DNA of 64,000 bases from Ricordea florida (Eukaryota > Cnidaria > Anthozoa > Corallimorpharia > Ricordeidae), in NCBI GenBank assembly GCA_949710005.1, contig OX453276.1:26953113-27017112 (forward strand). Direction: 5' to 3'. Made by a program: the position numbers and the translations under genes. Shown here piece by piece: positions 22,303 through 32,809 of this stretch (its first letter is position 1; every line of letters begins with the position of its first letter). The notes beneath the pieces are model-generated. The model ran no database searches and was not told the origin of the DNA. It saw nothing but the letters and a program-made list of their open reading frames with translations.

Positions 22303-23139
22303 TTAGCTTAATGATCCCTGCTCATTCTGGGTTAGTTTGCTCAGCTCCGCAGCATTTCTAACTTTGATTGGGCGCGACTCAGGCGTTTCTCTTAACCATA
22401 TAACGCTGTTTTTTGTCCAGCAAAATTGATAACCATATCTCTCCCTGAAAACTTTAGCGTCGGCAAACAGCTTTTGCTTGGACGACGTTGGGTGATCCAG
22501 GAATCGCAGCCTAGACATATTTTCACTACTTTGAAGGCCGATTGATTCTGGCTGAATAGAGCTTGCTTCCCGTCGAGCTTCCATAACGGAATTTCGAGCC
22601 AGGCGACGAGTAAATTTGCAGATGATAGGTTTTGGCCCCTCTCTTGAAGAGTCTCTTAACGGCACCCTACGTGCCATGTCCAGATCGTTGATGGAGACGT
22701 TAGCGCCAAGCTCATTGAATAGGTTGATACATAAAGCGCTAGTTTCCTCGGCGCTCTCGCGTGTCATGGTCTCCGGGAGGCCGACAATCTTGGTATTGAA
22801 TTTGTAACTGTATTCTTGGAGTTCTTCTATGGCCTGCTCTATATTAACGAACGTTTTCTTCAGCTTAGCTAAGTCCTTTTTCAAGGATTTAATATCCTGC
22901 TTCATTTCTCGCTCTGATTTGAGTAAGTCCTCGTACTCACTACCAATGAATTCGAGCGATTTCTCTGCCTCACTGTTGAGCTTGGCCAGCGAGGCGCCCC
23001 CATCACTTAATCTCCTTTCTTGGGTTTCCAACCTTTCCTGTAGGTTTTTCAGCTTTCTCTGAGCTTCATCAAGCTGCTTCTTAAGGGCTTGATTGTCTTT
23101 TTTTAGACCTTTAATAACATTACTCTGATTATTCGACAT
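22303..23139 (-). CDS. LINE ORF1, coiled-coil RNA-binding protein
   Basis: An intact 278-residue frame. Residues about 10-115 form a long coiled coil (NQALKKQLDEAQRKLKNLQE and following heptads). A region like the RRM of L1-type ORF1 proteins follows (FNTKIVGLPETMTRES, then INDLDMARRVP and KPIICKFTRR). It probably coats LINE RNA as a trimer. It is the first gene of the LINE and its only uninterrupted one. Confidence 0.75.
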   Translation of the reverse strand: MSNNQSNVIKGLKKDNQALKKQLDEAQRKLKNLQERLETQERRLSDGGASLAKLNSEAEKSLEFIGSEYEDLLKSEREMKQDIKSLKKDLAKLKKTFVNIEQAIEELQEYSYKFNTKIVGLPETMTRESAEETSALCINLFNELGANVSINDLDMARRVPLRDSSREGPKPIICKFTRRLARNSVMEARREASSIQPESIGLQSSENMSRLRFLDHPTSSKQKLFADAKVFRERYGYQFCWTKNSVIWLRETPESRPIKVRNAAELSKLTQNEQGSLS

Positions 23140-23150
23140 TTTTGAGATTC

Positions 23151-23451
23151 CGAGTCAGGACATTAGATAGACACGTCCGACCTGAACGCACACATGCGCA
23201 CTGGCATTAGGAAATATTCTGTTTTTTTATCGGGTTAGGTAAACTGAAGAACGCGGAGAAAAACTCTTGAAGTAAGGCTCTAACAAGAAACAAATTAAAC
23301 CCACATAACACCGCTTTCACCACATTCCAACCCCTGTGTAGACCTCCCTTTTGCCAAAAATTCAGGATTTGGTTATGGAATACGTTTTCATTGGTGTATT
23401 AAAGCTTCCATAGGACCATTGTTCGCTGACAAATGGATAATATTAAAGTTT
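23151..23451. other. Intron sequence 5' of the LINE, no gene
   Basis: May include the LINE 5' UTR; the start of the element cannot be set. Confidence 0.35.
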
Positions 23452-23738
23452 ACTATATACCAACTCAGCAGCCTGCAGTTTGAGTAATCCGATAAGCTCA
23501 ATGTCTCGAAATATTCAACATGTTAGTATATAACAACTCAGCAACCTTGGCATTTTGAGCAATCTGATTTGCTCACTATCTCGGGATATTCGACATTAGT
23601 ATATACCAACTCAGCAACCTTGCCATTTTGAGCAATCTGATTGGCTCACCATCTCGGGATATTCAGCATTAGTATATACCAACTCAGCAACCTTGCCATT
23701 TTGAGAAATCTGATTGGCTCACTGTCTCGTGTTATTTA
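23452..23738. repeat. 73-bp minisatellite, four copies
   Basis: The anchor CAACTCAGCA recurs at 23461, 23534, 23607 and 23680, an exact 73-bp spacing. Units share TATATACCAACTCAGCAACC and TTTTGAGCAATCTGATTGGC. The first copy is the most diverged. Confidence 0.92.
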
Positions 23739-25846
23739 ACTCAATTCACCTCCTACGAGGTGAATGGTGCTGGGGCTTCTGGGAAAGCCTTGTCCAAGTG
23801 GGTTTTGCCAATGTGTGGAGGCCTATTTTTGAAAGATAATTTCACCATCACTAAGATGTGCCTGACGTTGCTCTATTGGTATATTCGTTTGTAGCATAAT
23901 ATTTTTGACCTCTATGAGGGAAAAGACCTATTGCGTCATGAATATCATTGGCCAATAGTAGGCGCTGAAATAGAGGTCTGCCCATCTCGCTGCATACGTT
24001 TTCTTCCACGTCAATGAATAGTGGCTTTAGAAATATTTACTTTAATGATTCGCAGTTCGGTAAATATTCTCTCACTATTATCTTCGATTTCGGAGCATAA
24101 GAGGCCTTTTGCAACAATTCGTCTCGTGATCTTTTTTTCATAAAGATGACTGTTTCATGAAATTGTTTTTACAGAAATAAAAAGAGTTCATAATATGCTA
24201 GCATAGTACATCGTTTAAACTGGCGTTGTTACAGTGGAAAAAATTTATAAGGATTTGTTTGGGAAAATGACAATTTGCCACCCACTCACGCTTCAATGAT
24301 TTTCAGACAAATCCCTTTATTTTTCTAAGTTTTCAAACCGCTTTAAGATTCTTCAAAATATGAAAGTCTGAAAATTTCCACCCTTGCACATTTAGAGGGT
24401 CTGAATGGGGTTTAATGTTTGGTGTTATTTTCCCATAATTTTTAGTGTTTGCTGTTAAATTGGCCAATTTTTTAACGTTTACTGTTTCCGAAGTAAATAC
24501 TGGGAAGTGTTTGGAGGATTCTTTGCACATCTTCGCTAATGTTCGGACCTCCTCGTTAGCCTGCTAACATTTTCGACAGTCTTCGGAAATGTTCGGCAGC
24601 GTTCGGAAATGTTCTGAAATAATCCGGAATTGTCGTAAGATGGCCAAAAACCCCTTGATATACTAAACAAAATAATATTGGCCTTTTTGGAGCCGTTTTA
24701 ACTTCATTCTGGAAAAAATTACTGTTTCATAGATTTTTTTAATATTAGTGTTAAGATACCTAAAACTTAATTGTTTCATGTTACAAAGCCAAAAAATAAA
24801 GTGTTTATTGGTATCGAGGTACCCCCATTCAGACCCTCCATTTATTCTCACTTATTTGAAAGATTGTAAAAATGGGAATCTGAGCTCCATTTGTGGCGCG
24901 TAGTTATGAAAAATTACACTGGAGAGGAAAACAAAAGTATGGAATTTTCGAGTGTTTAAAATGGTCATTAAATCATTACCTTATGATTTAATTTTGTATC
25001 AATATGTATTAATTAGTATTCTGGCTAAGACAAACACTACACGATCTTTCCATTTCTGGAATTTAAAATTGAAGTCCGAGCTTGAAGTTCACCAATTATA
25101 CGTCATGTGACCAGTTTGTTGCAAATGACCTTTTGTTAAATATTTATACGGATTTTAATCTACAATAGTAACCTACAGTATTTAAGACCCCAACGTTGCA
25201 TGACCCCAAAATAAGATTACATCTGATATGAATTAAAGACACGCACTGTAAACTCGTTTAAAACGAGTTCAAAATTTGAATCACATCAAGATTAGTAATA
25301 GAAAGGTCGTAACCTATGGACGATGAAATGCGGCTTTCACGGTATCTAGACAACAATTTCCACTGTACACCCTACCAATGATGCAATTATAAATCAAAAA
25401 GGAAACACGCAACCTTGAAGCAAAAAGAATACGAGAAGAAGACACGAGATTTAACATGAAATATTTCAACATTATGTTGTGTCAGGAGCCCATCACTCCT
25501 GGTTGTGTTTTAAGACCCTTCGCGGCACACACCTATCCGAAATTTATGGGAGTACCCCCCCCGGGGATTATTCGCCACTATTAGCAGTCAAGAGAGCTAC
25601 CGTTTCGTGACGTCTTTATTTACTTTATTACTTTATTACTGCTTAAAGCCTTTCGTGTCTTTTCCAAGCCTTGCTCGCCAGGTAAGTACGACAACGGCGA
25701 CTTATTTAAAAGTAAGATTTTCCTTAAGGTCCCGGTATGGCTACAGTAATGCACATGAAAGCAGAGTTAATTGTACTGTGGATTTTGAGGCTTCAACACT
25801 CTTCTTTCACACCTTCTCCGTGTAATTGCCATAATGTGTTTTGGCC
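23739..25846. other. Intron sequence without a recognisable gene
   Basis: AT-rich sequence. 24540-24640 has imperfect repeats of TTCGGAAATGTTCGG. A segment at 25395-25490 (ACACGCAACCTTGAAGCAAA core) recurs in the same orientation at 30985-31075. No coding frame is convincing. Confidence 0.4.
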
Positions 25847-25940
25847 GGCCACTTCATTTACATGTGTCGGAGGCTTTTGAAGAACGAGTCATATTACAAT
25901 GGACTCTGTTGTTATTCAGGAGTATGTAAATGAAGTGGCC
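25847..25940. repeat. Perfect 17-bp inverted repeat
   Basis: GGCCACTTCATTTACAT at 25847-25863 and its exact reverse complement at 25924-25940, 60 bases apart. No target duplication seen. Confidence 0.8.
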
Positions 25941-26248
25941 GGGTATTCTCCAATTTGTTTTTTTATTGGTGTCTTTGTGTCAGTGTTTCCTTGATCCTTT
26001 TATTAGTCCATAAACGGCGGGAAGAAACGTTAAACCTTTCTTCCAGTGCGTGCAGCTGCAAAATCTCACGCTACGCTCCTGGACAAGCTGTGGTTTAAGC
26101 TATTAAAAGGCACTGACACTTTCAAAGTCATGCGCGTTTCTGGCCGAACCCAACTGATGAATTAAAGTAGCACTAAAGAGCGACGTCTCGATTCGGTTCG
26201 GAAGTTTTAATTTAATTTAAACGTTCAGTCTGTCGCATTATTTGGGAA

Positions 26249-27457
26249 GAGTCTGGGTTTTGGTCGAGTGTCGAGTGTCGAGGGTCCCATGTCGAGGGTA
26301 GTTAAAGAAGGAACCAAATAATAATAAATATTAATAAATATTTAAAATTCTTTAAAAATAATTTAAAATAACTACGAAAATAGAAGAAATAAAGAACGTG
26401 CGCTCCACGATAGAGGCTGCAGCGACAGCAGCGAATCACCCTGGTTGCGATCAATGCGTCTGAAAAAGCGTTGACAGTTCGGAAGGAAGCATCACTAATA
26501 CTCAAACGCCAAGAGAAAGCCGTAAACGTAACCGCGAAACGCGGAAAGAAAAAGCTCACATACGTGACAGTAGCAACGGCAATTACGGTAGAGCCAGAAA
26601 GCGTCAACGCTTTGTCGAAAAGGCCGCCATGTAAGTGATAGTAAAAAAATCTCAGGAATCTATTGCCATACAACAGAGATGACAAACAGACAATGACAAA
26701 CAGTTCATGCTTGTACGTGAACTATTGTTCTTGAGTTAATTGACCACCACAACCCTTTACAATAAAAATTCGACATTATGTGAGCCACTTAATGTTCGCG
26801 TCAAGTTATGTTTGCGACAGTTATTGTTCGCGTCACTTTAATTTCGCGATTTTTTTATGTATCGCGAAATACACCGAAAATACTCAAGAACAAGTAAAAG
26901 GAAAGCACGTGTTGATGGAACTTGAGAGTACGTGTGGGAGTTACCGCGCAAATTTGAAAGGCTTTTTGTTTTATCTGAGACTACTTTCCATCGATAGTTG
27001 TCAAAATAATTGAATATCTTATCTTAGGTTTCATTGCGCAACAGGCCGCACCCAGTGGTTGATTTCCCGGGTTATTTTCGCACAAACCATGGTCAAGTAA
27101 CCTCGAATTGAACACAGTCACTAAACTTACCACCGGTGGAAGGTTGCTATCAAATAATTCTCTTTAAGTTTGTCTTGTTTTTATCCGTGAGAACTGATAC
27201 AGCGGTAATTGTTGTTATGGATCTGTCAACGCTTTTTCAGACACATTGATCGCAACCAGGGTGATTCGCTGCTGTCGCTGCAGCCTCTATCGTGGAGCGC
27301 ACGTTCTTTATTTCTTCTATTTTCGTAGTTATTTTTAATTATTTTTAAAGAATTAATATGTTATTTATTATTATTTGGTTCCTTTTCTAACTACCCTCGA
27401 CATGGGACCCTCGACCCTCGACATGTTATCCTCGACACTCGACCAAAACCCAGACTC
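26249..27457 (+). repeat. Arm A of the composite unit (self-complementary MITE-like element)
   Basis: Terminal inverted repeats of about 225 bp (26249-26473 and 27232-27457) run from GAGTCTGGG to CGTTGACAG. Beneath the tips are 7-bp units TCGAGTG or TCGAGGG. Long frames on both strands (127 and 77 codons) recur in arm B with one or two changes, but they run through the inverted repeats and match no known family, so I do not call them genes. Confidence 0.85.
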
Positions 27458-29615
27458 TGATATAACAGTACATGACTGATGCTAATGCTAATAACTAACT
27501 TAATGTTTGTATTTCGATTCTTGACAAATGAGTCATTTAGTGAGGTATTTGATTTCAAAATTATCCAGAATAATTGACGACGATGTCAATGACATTCGAT
27601 GTATTCTGATAGCTCGAACTCGAACATTTTTCGCCAATACCTTCCCGCACTGTTTTTCTGCAGAACACTAAAACATTTTAGACTGCTGCTTTTTATGTTT
27701 ACACTCCTCGAATAAACGTCAAACCACCGTTCTCTATCTGTTTCTCCACTACCTCTTCTCTTTTGTGTATTTCTACAGTTTTCCATCCTTGTCAGATTTT
27801 TCAAATCCAATTTCTCAGCTAACGCTACAGAAGTATCTCAGAACATATTTTCTCTAGTTAGCGAACTTTGTTTACACGGCAAGCACTGTCTTTCCCTGGT
27901 AAAATTCGACTGACGTCGTTCTGCTGACCTTGACTAAGCATTATCAGTAGGGTTTATTTATTTGAAGTCTTTTAATTCACATTCCAAAATTGGGGTGGAA
28001 ATTTCACTCTATAGTTACACATATCAGTCGGCGATTTTTGTGACTCGAACGGCGACAATTCATATAAATATTAGTCTGGGCGAACAAAACTGTGGTCTAA
28101 ATCGAGTTTGAACCCCGTTCTCACCCCGAACGTTTTAACTGCTCTTACAATACCTGGGATGAAAACACATTTCCCACCAACTATAGAACTGATTTAGAAG
28201 TTTCTTTAAACAGCGGCTTAGTGTAGGGTTTAAATCGCTTACTAAATTCTGTTGAATATTGGGTCACGCATCCACTCTGAAAATTTATCGATATTATGCA
28301 CCTATCAATGTTAAGCCGCAGGGGGGGGAGGCCGGGTATAGGCGGGGGATTTGACGTAATAAGTGTGCCCGTGGTAGGGACTTTTGATCATTCGTCGAGT
28401 CCCGGGGGTCGGGACTTTTGACTTTAACCGTTAGTAGCCTGGGCTCCACCGACGCCATCTTGGATTTTCGGCGCATACGTGGGCTATTGCTGTATGAATA
28501 ATGGCCATGAGTTATTAACGGACGTCAATTCAAATAAAAGTGGCATAACATTTTATGATAAGATACCAGAATTTCCTTGTTTTGCTGTCTTGTTCAGTAG
28601 TATCAGTTGATATTTTTCTATTAAATTGGATGTTACATTTTGAAGTTGCTGTTTCTTGCCTTTTTAACTTTATATAAATTTCTGTATATCCCTATTTTAA
28701 TTCTTGTTTGACCAATGCCTTGACCTTTTTCTGGAGGGGGGATGGGGAATTCGCGCTCTTTTGACCAGCGATAACGTCCCTGGGGTCGGGCATTTGAACA
28801 GAAAAAATGATCTGAGTTCAAATCCCCCGCCTATGCCCGGCCTCCCCCCCCAGCAGCTTAACATTGATAGGTGCATTAAGTTTAAATGATCTTAGTTTCT
28901 TATTGCACTTCTTGCAACTTAGTTACGATTAATTGCCGGCTAGAAAATTCAGGAAGACCTCTTTTTAAAAATAAACGCTAGTCTGCGTGAGGAACCAGAA
29001 ATTCGAAGTAGAGTTCATTGTAATCGATGTAATCGTATTCCCACGCCTCGGTTCCGTACCAACATTGTTCATAGATCAGTGGCATTCAGTAATCTTTCAA
29101 TAACAAGGTAGTGCTTTAGATAAACTTATACGACTGACACTGGCGTTTTCCTTAAGAGAAGCGTTGTTTTTAGTAATTTATGGCAAGGATAATCCGTGGG
29201 ATTTTTATGGTTGGCAAAAATTGATATTGCAATAGCTTTGTGGCGAAAGCAAGTTACAGTAATGAAAATTAGGCTTAACCTGCTTATAACAGTTCAAGTT
29301 CTTTTGGTACTGAAGAAAAAGCGAAAGTTGACTAATATTCAAGACAGTGTAACCAAAAAAGATGTAACTTACCGAGTACTGGTGATGGTATTCGACCAGC
29401 AGAAATTAAAGCACGAAATTATTTCTCCCCTCAACGCTGCGAACTTAAATGGTGGACTGCCCTCTGCTCTGCGAATAAGTATGGAGGTCTAGACGAGAAT
29501 CACGTGACATATCAGTTGTCCCACAAATTATTGTTTATGTTAGTTTATTTTCATGAAACCAAATAGCAACACGTAGGCATATATTGAATTATTCAAACAG
29601 TGGAATGTCTCGACC
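27458..29615. other. Core between the two arms
   Basis: 2,158 bp of apparently ordinary sequence carried between the arms. It contains one MITE (28297-28875). No transposase or other gene was recognised. Confidence 0.6.
28297..28875. mobile_element. MITE with TTA target duplication, Harbinger-like
   Basis: 579 bp with about 60-bp inverted ends starting TGCACCTATCAATGTTAAGC and running through a G-rich tract, GGAGGCCGGG, to GGCGGGGGATTTG. TTA flanks both sides (28294-28296 and 28876-28878), as in PIF/Harbinger insertions. Non-coding. Confidence 0.75.
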
Positions 29616-30873
29616 GAGTCTGGGTTTTGGTCGAGTGTCGAGTGTCGAGGATAACATGTCGAGGGTCGAGGGTCCCATGTCGAGGGTAGTTAGAAAAGGA
29701 ACCAAATAATAATAAATAACATATTAATTCTTTAAAAATAATTAAAAATAACTACGAAAATAGAAGAAATAAAAAACGTGCGCTCCACGATAGAGGCTGC
29801 AGCGACAGCAGCGAATCACCCTGGTTGCGATCAATGTGTCTGAAAAAGCGTTGACAGATCCATAACAACAATTACCGCTGTATCAGTTCTCACGGATAAA
29901 AACAAGACAAACTTAAAGAGAATTATTTGATAGCAACCTTCCACCGGTGGTAAGTTTAGTGACTGTGTTCAATTCGAGGTTACTTGACCATGGTTTGTGC
30001 GAAAATAACCCGGGAAATCAACCACTGGGTGCGGCCTGTTGCGCAATGAAACCTAAGATAAGATATTCAATTATTTTGACAACTATCGATGGAAAGTAGT
30101 CTCAGATAAAACAAAAAGCCTTTCAAATCTGCGCGGTAACTCCCACACGTACTCTCAAGTTCCATCAACACGTGCTTTCCTTTTACTTGTTCTTGAGTAT
30201 TTTCGGTGTATTTCGCGATACATAAAAAAATCGCGAAATTAAAGTGACGCGAACAATAACTGTCGCAAACATAACTTGACGCGAACATTAAGTGGCTCAC
30301 AGAATGTCGAATTTTTATTGTAAAGGGTTGTGGTGGTCAATTAACTCAAGAACAATAGTTCACGTACAAGCATGAACTGTTTGTCATTGTCTGTTTGTCA
30401 TCTCTGTTGTATGGCAATAGATTCCTGAGATTTTTTTACTATCACTTACATGGCGGCCTTTTCGACAAAGCGTTGACGCTTTCTGGCTCTACCGTAATTG
30501 CCGTTGCTACTGTCACGTATGTGAGCTTTTTCTTTCCGCGTTTCGCGGTTACGTTTACGGCTTTCTCTTGGCGTTTGAGTATTAGTGATGCTTCCTTCCG
30601 AACTGTCAACGCTTTTTCAGACGCATTGATCGCAACCAGGGTGATTCGCTGCTGTCGCTGCAGCCTCTATCGTGGAGCGCACGTTCTTTATTTCTTCTAT
30701 TTTCGTAGTTATTTTAAATTATTTTTAAAGAATTTAAAATATTTATTAATATTTATTATTATTTGGTTCCTTCTTTAACTACCCTCGACATGGGACCCTC
30801 GACCCTCGACCTGTTACCCTCGACCCTCGACATGTTACCCTCGACACTCGACACTCGACCAAAACCCAGACTC
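29616..30873 (-). repeat. Arm B of the composite unit
   Basis: Reverse complement of arm A. Its main differences are extra copies of the 7-bp TCGAGGG/TCGAGTG units near both tips and a few substitutions. Confidence 0.85.
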
Positions 30874-30881
30874 TTTGGGAA

Positions 30882-31517
30882 TGGAGCGGCAGGTGATTCA
30901 TACGGCGCTCTTCTCATGTGCCGAACGAGATGCATGCAACGTGTAATGCCTCAGGCTTTTCCTTTTCTGCTTACATGAAATAAAGGGGAAACACGCAACC
31001 TTGAAGCAAAAAGAATACCGTAAGACACGAGACTTAACATGAAATGCTTTAACATTACTTTGTGTTTTAATACCGCCCTACGTTGGGGACGTCTACTGTT
31101 TTCGATTAAAGGATTTTGCTCAACATTTTCCGACCTAAAAGGAGCAATGCTGGAAACATTTAGCCGGCTTTTCAAAATTATAGGCAAATCAAAACCCAAT
31201 TAGTCACAAATATGCAATTTCTTATCCGCCGCGTGTTTCACAACACCACCAAAAAGCGGCGCCAACAATGTTTGCTCAACATTCTCCGGCTTAAAAGGAA
31301 CAATGCTGGAAACGTTTAGTCGGCTTTTCAAAATTATAGGCAAATCAAAAACCAATTAGTGGCTTCAAATCTAATAAATCCTGAGATTTCTTTGAACATC
31401 ATCCTGCCATATTTCGTCCCAAGTGGACTTCCAAAAAAAGTCAAAAACGAAACACAAATGTTAACTCGGGTGTTCCCTCTTGGTAAGCCCAAGTAAAGAA
31501 GAAGAAGAAGAAAAATT

Positions 31518-31561
<44 letters not shown>

Positions 31562-32529
31562 GCCATTTGTGAATGCGACAAAAAATTAACAAAAAACCAG
31601 AGCTTAGTTACGCATTTCTCGAAAATCCCAATAGCCGGGCTCGGCGCTCTATTTTAGGTCGGAGTCTATCGAATGTTTGTGTAGTTCCTGACGTACAAAC
31701 CAGTTTAACGTGCAAGTTGACTCAGAATTGCCTGCATTTAACTTATCAACCAACAAAATTGTAATCAGGGGACGTAGTTTTAGTTGACGTAGTTGTAGTA
31801 TGGCCTTTGATCTCACCCGATAGAAGAATTGAATTTAAAGCGCCTTTGAACATATCCATATGAAAAAGTGCGCTATACAAATTCATTACCATTGTCATTT
31901 ATCCCCGTTACAAATATTGCGATCACGAAATAGCTTTCCGCGCCTGATAAGTCACTGGGCCTTTTAAAATTCGAGAAACGGCCCCAAGACCATGCCGTGC
32001 TAATATGCGGAAGCCGTTCGCATTGAGGGCGGTTCGCATTGCGGCTGCAAAACCGGACACACGTGTCTTTGTATTACAGACACGAAATCTGGCATAACTA
32101 CGATAAGAACAGGAAATTTAAGAAACGTTTACGATTTTAAAGGTTATTCTATATACAGTACAAATTGTTTTATTTAGTCTCTGAGATCCCCGCCATACCG
32201 ATAAAAGGAATGACACTCTAAATGAAAGTGTGCTTAAAAAGCTGTATTAGATTTTCGTGAATTCTTCCAGTGATTTTCTCTTATAAAAAAACTTATGAGC
32301 GTCGTGTAACTTAAACCATTTCCACCTTTCCCAGTATGTCCAGGTTCAGTAAAACATCGCAATAAATCGGAAAGCCTTCCACTCCTAATATATGAGTAGC
32401 AATTAGTTTAGCATTAGGCCAATTCATTATTTTCGAGTTGATCGTTTTGTTCCAATCTCATGGTCAGTTTTGCTTGGAGTGTAGTGTTATGGAAAGGACA
32501 GGAATAACTCGCTTAACTTGATGGACAGC
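30882..32529. other. Intron sequence between the composite unit and the Polinton
   Basis: Contains two tandem copies of a unit of about 154 bp (31118-31205 and 31272-31363; shared TTTTCAAAATTATAGGCAAA) and an (AC)n microsatellite (31521-31558). No gene. Confidence 0.6.
31521..31558. repeat. (AC)n microsatellite
   Basis: A perfect run of 19 AC units. Confidence 0.95.
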
Positions 32530-32809
32530 AGAGAGGGAGAAAACTACGGTTCTGGGACACAGGAATTTGTCTAGGTAATTTTCTGATTAAGTTTCTGATT
32601 AAGTTTTAAAACTAGTCTTAAAATTGAACCAGAGATTTATACAGCAATATTTATAGGATAAACGGGTGAAGGAGAATTTTGCCATGACTATGTGAAGCCT
32701 TATTAAAAGAGCTTAATTTGTTGAAAATTATCAGATATTAAAAAAATAAAAAATGATTTAAAAAGAAGAATTAAAGTTAAAAATAACAAATGGATCAATT
32801 AAATAATTT
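32530..32809 (+). repeat. Polinton left terminal inverted repeat
   Basis: Matches 47169-47448 inverted. It includes the promoter region, the start codon and the first 20 coding bases of the polymerase gene. Confidence 0.93.

Larger units (their letters stand above)
18819..23150 (-). mobile_element. Non-LTR retrotransposon (CR1/L2-like LINE), near full length, broken
   Basis: On the minus strand: ORF1 with coiled coil (23139-22303), then ORF2 with an APE-type endonuclease, reverse transcriptase and C-terminal region, then a 3' UTR ending in a short tandem repeat of ACACTGTT (18819-18842), a kind of tail seen in CR1/L2-type LINEs. Several frame breaks show that it is dead. Clade assignment is tentative. 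Confidence 0.8.
26249..30873. mobile_element. Composite transposon-like unit: two inverted 1.2-kb arms with 8-bp target duplication
   Basis: The 1,209-bp arm A (26249-27457) and 1,258-bp arm B (29616-30873) are near-identical in opposite orientation around a 2,158-bp core. The 8-bp sequence TTTGGGAA lies directly outside both outer ends (26241-26248 and 30874-30881). The inner ends carry no such duplication (tgatataac after A, ctcgacc before B). The whole unit therefore appears to have moved as one, using the outermost ends. Each arm itself has inverted ends of about 225 bp beginning GAGTCTGGGTTTTGGTCGAG. No transposase is present. An 8-bp duplication suggests hAT-type mobilisation. Confidence 0.85.

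Noticed and set aside
23452..23738. Repeat array considered as CRISPR
   Set aside because: Units abut directly without unique spacers and the genome is eukaryotic; it is a minisatellite.
26302..26685. 127-codon frame on the minus strand, repeated at 30395-30778 on the plus strand
   Set aside because: It runs through the inverted repeats of the arms, has low-complexity hydrophobic composition and no family motif. Its conservation follows from the arms being copies of each other.
26780..27013. 77-codon frame repeated at 30067-30300
   Set aside because: Same reason: conserved only because both arms are copies. No start context, motif or codon signal supports a gene.
31334..31558. Frame with a Cys-Val run
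   Set aside because: It is the translation of the (AC)n microsatellite.
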